From Mimachlamys varia (Eukaryota; Mollusca; Bivalvia; Pectinida; Pectinidae): a stretch of 64,000 nucleotides of DNA. Every line of letters starts with the position of its first letter. The stretch's first letter is position 1. Both the position numbers and the translations under genes were made by a program. Below, in pieces: positions 26,601-35,056 of the stretch. Below the pieces are notes generated by a model. That model was not told the DNA's origin. It saw nothing but the letters and a program-made list of their open reading frames with translations, and searched no databases. The stretch is taken from the NCBI GenBank assembly GCA_947623455.1, contig OX392528.1:53772322-53836321 (forward strand), given 5' to 3'.

Positions 26601-27828
26601 TACTGTAATAAATCGAGTATCAGGATTTTTTAGGCAAACCTTTTACAAACATTATTTGCATCTTACCACTGCTCCTCAATCCAAGCTGGCCCTTCATCGC
26701 TGTCATGTTGGATTTGGCCTGCATCCCTTCAAAACAAAAAGCAACAATAATTTATAATCTATTTCAGTGGACTCCACTTAATATCACTTTTGTTTACATC
26801 ACATTCCTCTTTATATCATGTTTTCCCAAGCACCATTATATGTAATTTTATTTGGTTAATATCATGTATTTTGAGGTGAATTCCTCTTAATGTCATGTTT
26901 TTTTAACCAATCACATAAAATATCCAGAAAATGATGCTATTTCCATTGATTTCAGATACAACTTGTACAAAATATTGCATAAAAAAATAAAAAATAACCC
27001 CCAAAAAATTATTTTGAATGGAAATACATTTTGTAATGTGATTTATACAGTACAGTATATTAAATAATATCTTCATATGTACATTGGGGCAGCTTACTTT
27101 TAGTTATATGGAGATTGGAACTGCACTAGATTAAGTAGAACAACATGTTTCTCTTAATGTCACATTCCTGTTTATATAATGTTTTTGTCTAACAAATGAA
27201 ACATGATATAAAGAAGATTATGCACTAAATCAAAAATTAATTTCATCTTCCTAAGACATTTTTACTCTGTAACTCATGACTTTAAGTTTTCATTGTTCGG
27301 TTAGCTACATGTACAAGATGAAATGTTGCAGTTCAAAAATCTTAAGAGATATTTTGACAACTATAGCTTATTGTGGGGACCTGCTACATGGAGACTTTCT
27401 TATTCTATGGACTTCTATAAAATAACAAAAGGAAAACAGCTGACAGACTAAACGGTTGGCCAATATATAAAGTTTGGTCAGCATCGTTTACAAAAACGCG
27501 GTATCCCGACAGGTGCGAGATACGAACTGACCAACGCACCGTTGTTAATACATTAAGAAAGAATAGCATTAGATATACAGGGACAAGATCGATATAGAAG
27601 ACGAAAGAAATAGCGCCAGACTAAGCCATGAATAATGAATGTGCTGTGTTTGGAAATAACCGAACATGTCTTCACACGTTACGAACGCACAGATAATAAT
27701 GCAATCTTCATCTACGTGATAAAATGACGAAATGAAGACTTGAAATGAATTAAGATGGTTTGTGGTTATTTAAGTTACAGTACTACACTATATGATTAGT
27801 AACCTGCATTCCCGGTGCGTCCACCCAT
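4679..27828 (-). CDS. SPATA7: SPATA7 orthologue, ten coding exons (797 aa predicted)
   Basis: Spermatogenesis-associated protein 7 is a ciliary protein. In vertebrates it acts at the photoreceptor connecting cilium/transition zone with RPGRIP1, and its loss causes retinal degeneration (established for the family). Coding exons on the minus strand: 27804-27828, 26667-26726, 25777-25866, 24139-24186, 23083-23213, 21520-22382, 19711-19758, 9367-9444, 6783-6840, 4679-5671. All introns are GT-AG and phases join without a break to 2394 nt. Family signatures: a short N-terminal part with MKGQLGLRS and DHMNNHYSKI (human has the equivalent HMAVHYNKI); KPFTPRTLK followed by a LSQ..FYT stretch near residue 252; and an EEELQYVEFMKEVTDDVL helix near 423, followed by a second helix. 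Human SPATA7 is about 600 aa; the extra length here is mostly Ser-rich and acidic sequence at the C-terminus. The start is the only ATG in frame upstream of exon 2; initiation inside exon 2 is a less likely alternative. Identification is from remembered motifs, not a search. Confidence 0.9.
5775..5887. mobile_element. CATCCTCG MITE fragment
   Basis: Matches the right half of the 18803 copy (GCCATGACATATTCCAGGGG, GTAGAGAGCATAGG, then TTGAGGATGG), with the left end missing. Lies in the last SPATA7 intron. Confidence 0.6.
5990..6655. repeat. mollusc-type dispersed repeat with about four internal 140-bp units
   Basis: Opens GACAAGAGGCC..GGGCC, contains repeated blocks TTTGACCCCTGTGACCTTGA, CATTTGAACAAACTTGGAAG and CAGCATGCTACAGGCCAAAT, and closes with a GGTCATTCTGACC segment. 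Similar copies are at 31272-31880 and 45210-45475. Lies in the last SPATA7 intron. Confidence 0.75.
6783..6840 (-). CDS. SPATA7: SPATA7 exon 9, amphipathic helix
   Basis: A 58-nt exon encoding VLKQVFQTHIEKRKGQLDE, aligned to the human FLERLFERHIKQNKHLEEE segment. Acceptor CTCCAG, donor GAG/GTATTG, phase 2 in and phase 0 out. Confidence 0.88.
7385..9330. repeat. 30-bp minisatellite array, about 60 units
   Basis: Consensus near ACTGGTCCTAGTGATGTCAG followed by AGGTCAAAGT, unit length 30 bp. It runs from 7385 to about 8760 and again 8880-9330, separated by a 60-bp spacer at 8815-8880 that also occurs around 7283-7345 and 7345-7390. Because 30 is a multiple of three, long repetitive open frames appear on both strands; none is a gene. 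The array fills most of the SPATA7 intron between exons 8 and 9. Confidence 0.95.
9367..9444 (-). CDS. SPATA7: SPATA7 exon 8, conserved acidic helix
   Basis: Encodes EEELQYVEFMKEVTDDVLNRGVFTN, which matches the human EEELLYLSFIEDVTDEIL region and is the strongest single piece of evidence for SPATA7. Acceptor is TTTACAG and donor AG/GTAAGA. The intron that follows (6841-9366) is mostly minisatellite, whose first unit begins about 40 bp from this donor. Confidence 0.93.
9563..9747. mobile_element. CAGTG MITE, copy 1 (185 bp)
   Basis: Begins CAGTG and ends CACTG, with the 5-bp duplication ATATG on both flanks. The interior resembles the copy at 39689 in reverse orientation. It lies in the SPATA7 intron just before exon 8. 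Confidence 0.75.
10662..11140. mobile_element. Tc1/mariner-type MITE with long inverted repeats (479 bp)
   Basis: Starts CAGTGATGTGCCAAAAGTC and ends with its inverse, with TA on each side. The inverted repeats extend about 100 bp into the element. TA duplication and this kind of terminus fit Tc1/mariner derivatives. The open frames reported inside both ends are the inverted repeats themselves. It lies in the 10-kb SPATA7 intron between exons 7 and 8. Confidence 0.85.
12890..13055. repeat. CCGG-core dispersed repeat, uninterrupted copy
   Basis: Contains CTCATTAAAAGCCGGTTGCC, then GGCAAAAGTAACCTGTTATT and CACCAACTTTGAACCGGC. Its reverse complement matches 35925-36015 plus 36404-36422, where the TTAA MITE copy 2 splits it. 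A distant relative is at 21295-21365. Confidence 0.75.
13060..13230. repeat. 30-bp tandem repeat, about six units
   Basis: Unit near CTATTCATGATAATGTGTTA plus TATCTAGTCA. Scattered relatives occur at 12230-12310 and 12840-12895. Lies in the SPATA7 intron between exons 7 and 8. Confidence 0.75.
14267..14344. mobile_element. short palindromic element, GTCGGAAACCCACGG type
   Basis: Two arms of about 34 bp around a 10-bp spacer, reading TCATCGTCAGAAACCGACGG and its near-inverse. The same terminal sequence bounds the larger element at 37353-37750, so this looks like a minimal foldback version of that family. Confidence 0.6.
14937..15365. repeat. tandem repeat of about 85 bp, five copies
   Basis: Units contain CCCTGAAAACATGTTTGAAC, TCTTCCAATTCAAAGGTAAG and TTATGAAATTTCAGGGATGA. 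Single relatives occur at 4540-4600 and 43965-44060. Lies in the SPATA7 intron between exons 7 and 8. Confidence 0.85.
15366..18802. other. SPATA7 intron 7 (part), no gene seen
   Basis: AT-rich with an ATATAT run at 17150-17162 and the duplication at 17810-18010. Short frames here are rich in Ile, Phe, Lys and Tyr codons, as expected from base composition. Confidence 0.6.
17810..18010. repeat. direct duplication of about 110 bp spacing
   Basis: AGATCTTCTACCATAGATAA with AATAAAGATCAG and ACAATTGTGTGAATAATTTT is repeated with changes from about 17925. SPATA7 intron between exons 7 and 8. Confidence 0.65.
18803..19134. mobile_element. CATCCTCG MITE, copy 2 (332 bp)
   Basis: Starts CATCCTTGATATCCAGGGG and ends CCTGGATATCGAGGATG, the same arrangement as 2283-2659. 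Lies in the SPATA7 intron between exons 7 and 8. Confidence 0.72.
19135..19710. other. SPATA7 intron 7 (part) with CAGGTAA cluster
   Basis: Between 19455 and 19700 the plus strand carries about nine CAGGTA/CAGGTG hexamers (for example ACAGGTAAAAG, GGCAGGTAAGTGAC, CACAGGTAAGTG). Otherwise unremarkable. Confidence 0.55.
19711..19758 (-). CDS. SPATA7: SPATA7 exon 7, 48-nt microexon-like exon
   Basis: Encodes TFGTRTMGRSGRLND between acceptor TAACAG and donor GTGAGT; phase 2 in and phase 2 out. It is basic and low in conserved content, and is supported mainly by splice signals and by joining exons 6 and 8 in frame. The 48-nt length is a multiple of three, so skipping would keep the frame. Confidence 0.7.
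19759..21519. other. SPATA7 intron 6, no gene seen
   Basis: Unique-looking AT-rich sequence with a moderately GC-richer stretch at 20830-21125 that contains a 74-codon plus-strand frame lacking any recognisable motif, and a CCGG-core relative at 21295-21365. Confidence 0.55.
21520..22382 (-). CDS. SPATA7: SPATA7 exon 6, large central exon
   Basis: An 863-nt exon (phase 0 in, phase 2 out) encoding about 287 residues. It starts with an acidic patch (FDPEDDDD), then a Gln/Tyr/Ser-rich low-complexity stretch, a Ser/Arg stretch (SSARSVRSTASGVSRS), the family core KPFTPRTLK..LSQTKFYT followed by a basic run, and a segment with LDISMDKDHLNWIKE that lines up with the human region around a conserved Trp. 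The donor reads AG/GTAAGT. Confidence 0.9.
22518..22725. repeat. dispersed repeat, copy 2
   Basis: Second copy of the element at 10-215, with an expanded C run at about 22690-22702 and GATGGGATGGGA tandem units. Lies in the SPATA7 intron between exons 5 and 6. Confidence 0.75.
23337..23580 (+). mobile_element. tRNA-derived SINE
   Basis: A tRNA-like head with an A-box-like TGGTGCAGTGAATAG and a B-box GGTTCAATTCC at 23391-23401. A conserved body GTGGGTTTTCTCTGGGTACT follows, then CTCCTGTTTCCTCCCAC, widely seen in invertebrate SINEs. It ends in an A/T-rich tail. Lies in the SPATA7 intron between exons 4 and 5, opposite to the gene's strand. Confidence 0.8.
24285..24425. repeat. direct duplication of about 70 bp
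   Basis: TTTCAAAAAAGTATTACTTT..ATATAGAAAAA..TCTCAT..TTTACTGATCTCAT occurs twice in a row, immediately beside SPATA7 exon 4. Confidence 0.8.
25363..25755 (-). mobile_element. TTAA-flanked MITE, copy 1 (393 bp)
   Basis: Bounded by TTAA at both ends, with terminal inverted repeats AGGCCCAATATACGTAA. No coding capacity. The TTAA duplication is the hallmark of piggyBac-type (also some Kolobok) transposition. It lies in the SPATA7 intron between exons 3 and 4, 21 bp from the exon 3 donor, in the opposite orientation to copies 2 and 3. Confidence 0.85.
25777..26726 (-). CDS. SPATA7: SPATA7 exons 2 and 3, conserved N-terminal segment
   Basis: Exon 2 (26667-26726) encodes MQAKSNMTAMKGQLGLRSS and exon 3 (25777-25866) encodes a segment ending in DHMNNHYSKIVNAK. 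Both are phase 1 in and phase 1 out. The Lys-Gly-His/Gln-Leu and His-Met..His-Tyr-x-Lys-Ile patches are the best conserved N-terminal parts of the family as I remember it. The donor of exon 3 (25776-25775 read on the minus strand) lies only 21 bp from the end of a TTAA-flanked MITE in the following intron. Confidence 0.88.
26727..27803. other. SPATA7 intron 1
   Basis: Diverged monomers of the 80-bp unit at 26765-27190, then unique sequence. No coding signal. Confidence 0.6.
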
Positions 27829-29930
27829 TTTTCACGATTAGCTCGACTTCACAAAACGTCGTCCATTTTGGTAACTAGTAACTCGCTGTGAAGCGCCACA
27901 AGGGAGATAACTGTACCCACAAAACTGTGTTTTGTCGTTGGAGTTGAGGAGGTGGTGTTCTGATAAATATGTTAATTTATAAGTTGTGTTGTATGGGACA
28001 GTCGCTCACAATGTTGTCAAACAAAAATAATTTAAAAAAAAACTCTTATTCTTTGACGTTTTCATTACAGAGGAGTATATAAAAATGATAAATTAAAGTA
28101 TTTAATTCATTTACTGAAAATAATGAAATAAAAAAAAAATGTTCCTCACAGTCTGCAGGGGAATACCTTTACTTATTTATTCAAATTATTTGAAACTACA
28201 CTATGAACTACTATGAACTTCATTGTGTTGCTACCAGGAATGGAAACCTACCTTTGAAAAATTAGAATGGTGTCCCATTTTCACATATTTCTCCAGTACA
28301 TATTCAATGAGTTGGCATAATTCCTGATGCAGCTGTTTTAAAGCTGACAAGGCTTTTTGTTTACTAAGAGCACGGAATTTATCTAAGTCCGTGCTAATAA
28401 AGAGCCAGTTTTATCAGATATCCAAACATTTTGCACCGAATCTATTTGAATTATTTCCATTGGATCAATTAAATTGCATCAATACTAATTTTCAACATCT
28501 TTCATAAATTTTAACGAACTTCTTCATTTGTGAAATTACATTAACACTGAGATGGCTTAGATCACAGGGACCTGAGAATTTGTTTTGGACCTAAAATAGG
28601 GTTAGAGTAATTTTACACATTAGGGGTGTTAAGATCAATTTTCGATAAAAATCCCCCCTCAATGGTCATAAAATCTATTTATGACCATTGAGGAATGATA
28701 GATCTTTTATAATGTACAACTGCAAATTAACACGTAAACAGCACTTGTTGATGCTAATTTATGTTTTGGAATCCTCCTGTCGTTCACATTACTATACTGT
28801 GCGTTTACGCGAGTGTTGGCTGAACAGCTGTATGATCACGGCCATGGACGATAAATGACAAACAAATTGGACATTTTTTTAAACTAAAAACATTTTATTT
28901 TCATTTTATCGGGCTTCTTAATTGATATATACTGCAAATAATATACCTTCATCCAAGCATGCTACAGGCCATATATCAGTACCCCATTTTTTTTCTCTCT
29001 GGTCTTGAGGCGTGGTTTTTGGTACAGAGGGATCGGACTCAAAAAGGGAATTCGAGGTTAAAATGCTTATACACATGCTGCACTTATTAAATTTAGTAAA
29101 AGATGAGGTGTGCCGAAAAAATGAATTATACCGTACTATACAGCTACATGTATAATTGAAACGTTTTGCTCTCCTGATTGACGGGTTGCAAGGCCTCCTT
29201 CTTCCCCTATACCATTTGATGGATTGTATGTAATAAGAGAAATTTCCAATGGTTGTTCCCTTTGTTTAAATGCCTGTGCAACTTACGAAAGTAAATGAAT
29301 TTAACATTGGACGGTTTTCTGATATTGAGAAACTCGTTCATATCACTCTGATTTCTGGATGTCATTTTGGCGTTGCAACATGACGGCTTGTTTCTTTTGC
29401 ATTTTCTTGTCGGTGGAGTTTCTTTACTTGGTTACTTACTAATATTTACAGTCTGTTTGGAATTGATAGTATATTGCCTATACATTTCTACGAATGCCTA
29501 CTGAACTTTATTTTCCGATAAAATCAGTGGATCACGCGCCTATTGGCGCCGTTACGAATTGAACAAGAGGCCGCGTCACTTTACAGACTCGATCAATATC
29601 CTGCCGCGTAGTATGTGTTAATTTATTTAAGAAGTAAATAAGAAGCTTTTTAATGTTTTTTTTTTAAATACAATAACAGTAACAAAGACAGTATGGTTTG
29701 TTTATATATGAACTTATGTGAAAAAATTACAATAAAAAGATGTAATCTTTTGGAACTTTTTTGTTTACTTGTTGACTGAAATTTCGCGGGAGTTCGTCAC
29801 CTCATAAGGCGGCTGTTTCAACAGTCTACCGAAACCAAACGATACTGTTTGATTTCATCGCAGTAAGTATCATAATATCTGATTAAAGAAATAATTATAT
29901 TTGGGAATACAAGGTCTGGACAGTAAATAT
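27829..29930. promoter_or_regulatory. SPATA7 upstream region
   Basis: The proximal 120 bp (27830-27950) is the expected SPATA7 5' untranslated/promoter segment, with CpG-containing CGACGTTTTG and GGCGCTTCAC on the gene strand; no TATA box seen at a convincing distance. Further upstream, 29520-29868 is CpG-containing and ends in a plus-strand donor CGCA/GTAAGT, which could mark an unannotated non-coding first exon. Confidence 0.35.
28657..28693. repeat. 16-bp perfect hairpin
   Basis: CCTCAATGGTCATAAA and its exact inverse around a 5-base loop. No poly-U or terminator context; possibly the core of another foldback element. Confidence 0.7.
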
Positions 29931-30087
29931 AAGGATTAAAGTTTCTTTCTGGTGGTTTTATCAAAGGATAAAGTTCAGTAGGATATCGATAGTTGTTTCA
30001 TGGAACGCTTCGCGTTCCATTCCAACTATCGATATCCTACTGAACTTTATCCTTTGATAAAACCACCAGAAAGAAACTTTAATCCTT
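29931..30087. mobile_element. perfect foldback element (157 bp)
   Basis: Two 65-bp arms (29931-29995 and 30023-30087) are exact reverse complements. The 27-bp centre contains its own small hairpin TGGAACGC/GCGTTCCA. Flanked by AAATAT on both sides (29925-29930, 30088-30093), a likely target-site duplication. Exact arm identity implies a recent origin or ongoing homogenisation. Confidence 0.85.
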
Positions 30088-30188
30088 AAATATGTATGGC
30101 TGTTGTGAGAACGTTAAATGACATAAAATGAACCATTCTCAAATACTCCATATCACTCTCTGGTATCTCGAAGATGCAGATCTAGTAT

Positions 30189-30680
30189 CCTTTATGGCCG
30201 GATTGGTCGAGTGGTAAACACTCCGGCCTTCCATGCAGGCGGCCGGTGTTCGATCCCCGAAATCGTCATACGCATGTAACATTCAGAGAAAATGTTTTTC
30301 TCTTGCCCACACGACTCCAACAACCCAGGTGGAGTATAATATGGTCTGGGGTGGGTGTTGCAGTATCTGTTCTGTAGCATTCAAGTGAGGTGGCACTATA
30401 AAAGATGCCGTTAGAAACACGGTCCCACTACAAACAGAACACAATTTATCTCCAGCACACACGCATACATACATACATAAAGGGAGATATTAGCCAGGTG
30501 GTATATGACAAGTAGTTAGCGCCTGATGAGGCAGCTCCTGCGAACTCCTCAGAATTGTATATGATAGAACTGTATGTGGTAATTGTATTGATCGTATCAG
30601 AATTGTATATCAATGTACTGTAAAGCGCTTTAGTGGCTTATGTTAGCTAGATAGGGGGTTATATCAAATTTTGTATATTA
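30189..30680 (+). mobile_element. long tRNA-derived SINE
   Basis: The head reads GGCCGGATTGGTCGAGTGG (A box) and GTGTTCGATCCCC (B box at 30246-30258). The acceptor stem does not close, so it is not an intact tRNA gene. The body includes CACGACTCCAACAACCCAGG and a downstream part with TGTAAAGCGCTTTAGTGGCT, typical of a SINE 3' domain shared with a partner LINE. The end is set where the conserved part runs into AT-rich sequence. Confidence 0.7.
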
Positions 30681-30796
30681 TATTTCCAATTTCTAGTGCT
30701 TGATATATGTTGGCATCGAATAATTTCATATTTCATTCGTGTACCTAAGTCAACAAAATCAAATACAACAGAAGGTGTATATCTCAAAAGTGATAT

Positions 30797-30807
30797 TTTA
30801 TTTTATT
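30797..30807 (-). terminator. candidate polyadenylation signal of the Thr-Pro gene
   Basis: Two overlapping AATAAA hexamers on the minus strand (read as AATAAAATAAA), about 60 nt after the TGA stop at 30865. Position and duplication fit a real 3' end processing site. Confidence 0.55.
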
Positions 30808-30864
30808 TTCAACCACCGACAAACTTGTATAAAAGGCATGTCGACGTAAGATTTGTTCATTGTT

Positions 30865-33643
30865 TCAATCGAAATAGTCGTCTCCACTGAACAAGTCTAT
30901 ATGTCTGTAACTGTTGGATGGGGAGTTCCGAGGTGACAACAGAACTCGCGGTGTTCTTCTGCCATTCCGATCTCCACGTGTGTCTGACAGGACGGGTTGG
31001 CAAGCAGGTGTTTTTGGCGTCGCCGCTTCGTTCAATTTTGGCGTGTATGGCACAATTTGCTCTCCGCCTTAAAAGAATGAAAATTAATAGTTTATAATGC
31101 ATCAACATAATTATACTTTTTAAGCCTTTAACTCATTCAACACTGAAAAAAACCACATTAGAATGTATGAAACTTCAGAGTGAATTAGTAATTTATCTTT
31201 CTCAAAGATCTATCTTGTTTAACTGTAGTAAATAAGAAAATGAAAAACGGGGGGGGGGGGGGGGAGGGAGGACAAGAGGCCCATGGACATTAATGATCAT
31301 TTGACTATAGTAAATAGATATTTGTCGGTGATTGCTAGAATATCAACAAATTTGACCCCCGTGACTTTGAACGTAGGCCAAGGTCATTTATTTAAACACA
31401 CTTAATATGACTTTATTTCAGCATGATACAGCCGAAATATTAGTATCCCAGGCCTTTCGGTTAGTGAGAACACGGGCGCTCGAATCTGGACCCCGCCCCC
31501 TTTACTCGCCAAATACTCTTATAATATCAAGTATTTGGCGAGTAAAGGGGGCGGGGTCCAGATTCGAGCGCCCGTGGTGAGAAGAAATTTCTTGAAGATT
31601 TTTAACATATTTGACCCCTGTGATCTTGGAAGTGGATCAAGGTCATTCATTTGAACAAACCTGGTAGTCCTTCAATTAAGCATGCTTAATTCGAAATGTC
31701 AGTACCTCTGGCCTTTCGGTTATTGAGAAGAAGTGACATGGTCATAAATTTTTACAAACTTGGTAGCCCTTTATCCAAGCATGCTACGTGCATAAAATCA
31801 GCAACCTTGGCCTTTCGGTTATTGAGAAGTCATTTAAAGTTTACGCACGGCGGACGACGACGGACGATAACTAAAGGGATGGCTTTAAAGGGAGCTTATG
31901 TCGAAAATTAGTTTACGCCATTTCCGGGATACAATTTTCAGTCGGTTCAGTCATGTGACTTTCATCACCACGTGACTTTATTTAGGGCACTTTGAAAATA
32001 AAATGGCGGCTAAATAGAGGTTTTCAATGACGGTAAGCGAGGTAAAGTTTTTTGGTCGAAAGAGGGATCACAATTTCAAATAAAACAAAAGGGGTGTTAG
32101 TAAAATTATATGAGATCACTGATGAACTGAATTTATCTTGTATTGAGAAATATGAATGCAATCCACAGTGCTCGTAATCAGGGTTTCTCTTCGCTGTTGG
32201 AAACGATCTGAACGTTACAATTTGCCAGATTGTTTCTTTTACGACTGACAGTTACACATCTAGGTACAACACACCATGACTAAGTTTAAGAGCATGTATC
32301 TTTGTTTCGTCCCATTTTAACCTAAAACGACTAAAAAAAATCGAATCGAATCTAGCTGCCATTCGGTCGTCTATGCCGCCATTGTAAAGTGCCCTAAATT
32401 TTTCGCGGTCACAAGATCAAATCACCGATTTCTAACTCCACTTTAAAAGAGTTCTTGTATCTCGGAAACGGCGTAATTTCAAGTTAAAACAAGACTAGAC
32501 GTTTAAACTACGATCCTCTTATGCTCAACGCCTTCCTAAACAGCTCATCAAATTATGTTACTCATTTAATAGTATGCAACATCCAAACCAAACTTATGCC
32601 GAATTGCACTTTTAACTTTTTGTAATCATGATTGACATACTATTAGCATAATGTATGCCAAAACATATTTATAATGTACTCTACACCTATAGCTTTGTTT
32701 TCCCTTTTGGTATAATTCGTGATGTTTGGTGCCAAAAGCTAGAAACCTTAACCGGCCTATCGACTTTATTTTTTTTTCGATATTGTCACATTATGAACTA
32801 ATCTTGTTTTCTATGTCCTCGTATCAGTTACGCATAAAATCTCCCTGTGTATAAACTATCATGATTATAGCTAGGGAAACTGAACTAAAGAACTTAAACT
32901 ACCTAAATGTTGTTTCTGTTGGCGGATGTCTTTGCAGCAATGCCTTTGGTATGGCGTCGTTGGATGAACGGGTGTGACGCCGTGTAGGGGCGTGGCCACG
33001 GTTGACATTGCTCTTGAAAAGGGTGTTGCCAATATGGGCGTATTCCTTGATAATGGTGTAAAGATGGGTGTGGTCGCAGATGATGGAGTCCAGAATGTTG
33101 AGGTTCTACCCTCATTTAGTGGCGTGCTTGGCCAAGGAGACATGGCGAAGTGGTGCTGTGGAGTCCGTGGTACCACATCTGCTAGAGTTTCTATGTAATA
33201 TACATATCAAATATGTCAGGTCAATTTCTTCATATCATTATCCGTCAATTAATCACTTATCAACAAGCGTGCTTTTTTTATTTCCATTTTACGATGATGA
33301 TAACAAAAACAGTGATAAATCTACGTGCGCATCCTGCATCCTGTACTCGCATAATTTTGAAAGGACCCATTGAATTTCTGGAAGTGGTTAAATTTAACAT
33401 TGTGGGACCCATTGTTTTTCGCAATACACATGAAAAGGACCCATGGAAAATAATTGCAGATTGATCACTGCACAAAGGAAAACTAACATTAGAAAAATTA
33501 CCTGGGTTCTCAAAACGGCTGCCTGTGTCTGGTACAACAGCGTTTGGTGACTCCCACCAGCTGTAACCATTTTGTTCCAGTCGCTCTGCCACCAGAGAGG
33601 GTGTGGTCGGTACATACTGTGCTGGAGAATAGCTGCTCATCAT
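30865..33643 (-). CDS. Thr-Pro-rich 210-aa protein, three coding exons, family unknown
   Basis: Coding exons 33502-33643, 32903-33190 and 30865-31067 join in phases 1 and 1 to 633 nt. The first exon encodes MMSSYSPAQYVPTTPSL, then VAERLEQNGYSWWESP, the most ordered-looking part. The middle exon is dense in Thr-Pro and Ser-Pro motifs (STPL, WTPS, FTPL, NTPI, ATPF, ATPL, TTPY). The last exon adds YTPK, ATPKTP, RTPR and LSPRNSP and ends in an acidic aromatic tail FSGDDYFD. A minus-strand AATAAA lies about 60-70 nt past the stop. An acceptor at 33670 indicates a further 5' untranslated exon upstream. The composition suggests a disordered substrate of proline-directed kinases (inference). I do not recognise the family. 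Confidence 0.68.
31272..31880. repeat. mollusc-type dispersed repeat, copy 2 (interrupted)
   Basis: The same family as 5990-6655 (ACAAGAGGCCCATGG start, TTTGACCCCTGTGATCTTGG, CATTTGAACAAACCTGG, GCACGGCGGACGACGACGG end). Interrupted at 31471-31576 by the GC-rich foldback. Lies between the last two exons of the Thr-Pro gene. Confidence 0.75.
31471..31576. mobile_element. perfect GC-rich foldback element (106 bp) with 7-bp duplication
   Basis: Arms of 47 bp (31471-31517, 31530-31576) are exact inverse copies starting CACGGGCGCTCGAATCTGG, around a 12-bp AT loop. GTGAGAA is present directly on both sides (31464-31470, 31577-31583). It interrupts an older dispersed repeat (31272-31880), whose sequence resumes after the duplication. 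Confidence 0.88.
31981..32398. mobile_element. possible MITE with TTTAGGGCACTTT termini (418 bp)
   Basis: TTTAGGGCACTTT at the left and AAAGTGCCCTAAA at the right, with AAAATGGCGGC and GCCGCCATTGT just inside each end, giving inverted termini of about 25 bp. I could not define a target-site duplication. Lies between the last two exons of the Thr-Pro gene. Confidence 0.55.
33309..33470. mobile_element. small TIR repeat, GCAGTGATCAATCT type, copy 2
   Basis: From CAGTGATAAATCTACG to GCAGATTGATCACTG, with internal GGACCCATTG and TGGGACCCATTG matching the copy at 3291 in reverse. Lies in the first intron of the Thr-Pro gene, about 30 bp before the first coding exon's donor. Confidence 0.5.
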
Positions 33644-33669
33644 CAACGAATGTTATCCCGCAGTAGCCC

Positions 33670-35056
33670 CTTTAAACAGAAACAAATGCATCGATATCTA
33701 AGAGTACACAGTTTTACGACATAATGCCTACATTACAAGGTCAGATGTTCCCGCCAATTTCACAACTGCTTTGTGACAATGGTACGTTGTGTATGAAACG
33801 AATCGAAAAAAGTTGATACTACAGAAAAGAGTTTCTGAGAAAAAATATACTTAAATTTAACGTTTATCCAATAAGGAGGGACATAAGGAAAATTTCAAAT
33901 GACACATGCAAAAATGTTTCCAGAAACTTAGAGTACCGCAAGAGGGAGTATTATACGCCCATCGGACCCTATCAGAAGTGTACTGAGAATAAAAGTAGAC
34001 AATGTCAAAAGTTAAGTGTTATACAGATGCAACCCTTAACTGTAGGTTGTGTAGATGTGCACACAAAAACAGGCAAAAGCAGGGTTTGCACTGGATATTT
34101 TATAAAAGGGGGTCCTTACATAAATAAATGGGGTCCTTCTGTAAGTTTAAATGGGAATCCTGAATAGTATTGGGGTCCTTTTCAGTTTCTAGGTTTGAAA
34201 AGGACATAAGGATGGCTTTAACGCAAACCCTGAAAAGTAAACACATTTTCTACATATTGCCCCGAAAAGACATACACCTTGTAACTCTTGTAAATAATGT
34301 CTAATTAAACTTAAAGTGCAGTAATCAATCTACGCGTGATTCTAGAAATACTTCAATTTAATATTGCGGGACCCATTCATTTTAACAATATTTAATAAAA
34401 AGACCCATGAAAATAAATTGTAAATTGATCACTGAAACTGACGTTCTGATAAAACACAACTTTATATGTCATATAATTGATTCTACAAAGTTTGAAAAAA
34501 AAATATGTTAAGTAGATCTGTAATGAATTGAAGAAAACACAAAAAAAAAATCTGACATTTTCTACATAATAGTATAAACCCTAATTGCAATCAGATATGA
34601 AGTCTCAAAGGGCCATATTACTGGCAGCCGTGGAAGATCAGCTCAGCTCCCGACGCAAGTTAGATTTGCTCCCTGGAGTTGGCCCAACTCCAGTGAGTGG
34701 AGTCTAAATATTGTCGAATCAGACTGTCGTTCAGGAAAAACACAACTTCATGTCATGGTGGTTAAGTTCACGAAGTTTGAAAGAGATCGGATCAAAACTT
34801 TAGGAGACCTCCGGACAAATAAAAGTTCATGACGGACGTACGGACGGGCAACGCCATACCATAATTCACTCTTTCATTTTTGACGGGGGTATAAAAATGG
34901 ACATCTTGAACACCTCATTAAATGGTAACGTGTTTTAAAAGCATTGATTATTTTCATAATGTCGGAAAGTTGGAACAGGTTTCGTTGAACATCCTGTAAT
35001 GTAAAAGCTATGGGCCATCTATCATTGAAATAGCTTGGAATCAAAACACAGTAGAC
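33670..35056. other. intergenic, small repeats
   Basis: Contains the small TIR repeat at 34318-34434 and a dispersed fragment near 34795-34895 ending GACGGGGGTATAAAAATGG. No gene seen. Confidence 0.55.
34318..34434. mobile_element. small TIR repeat, GCAGTGATCAATCT type, copy 3
   Basis: From GCAGTAATCAATCTACG to TGTAAATTGATCACTG, with internal GCGGGACCCATTCATTTT, the same order as the copy at 33309. Intergenic. Confidence 0.5.

Noticed and set aside
30196..30270. tRNA gene
   Set aside because: A and B boxes are present but the acceptor stem does not close and a SINE body follows.
33278..33501. Extension of the first Thr-Pro exon to 122 codons
   Set aside because: A donor at 33501-33500 splices in frame to the next Thr-Pro exon; the extension is intron containing a small TIR repeat.
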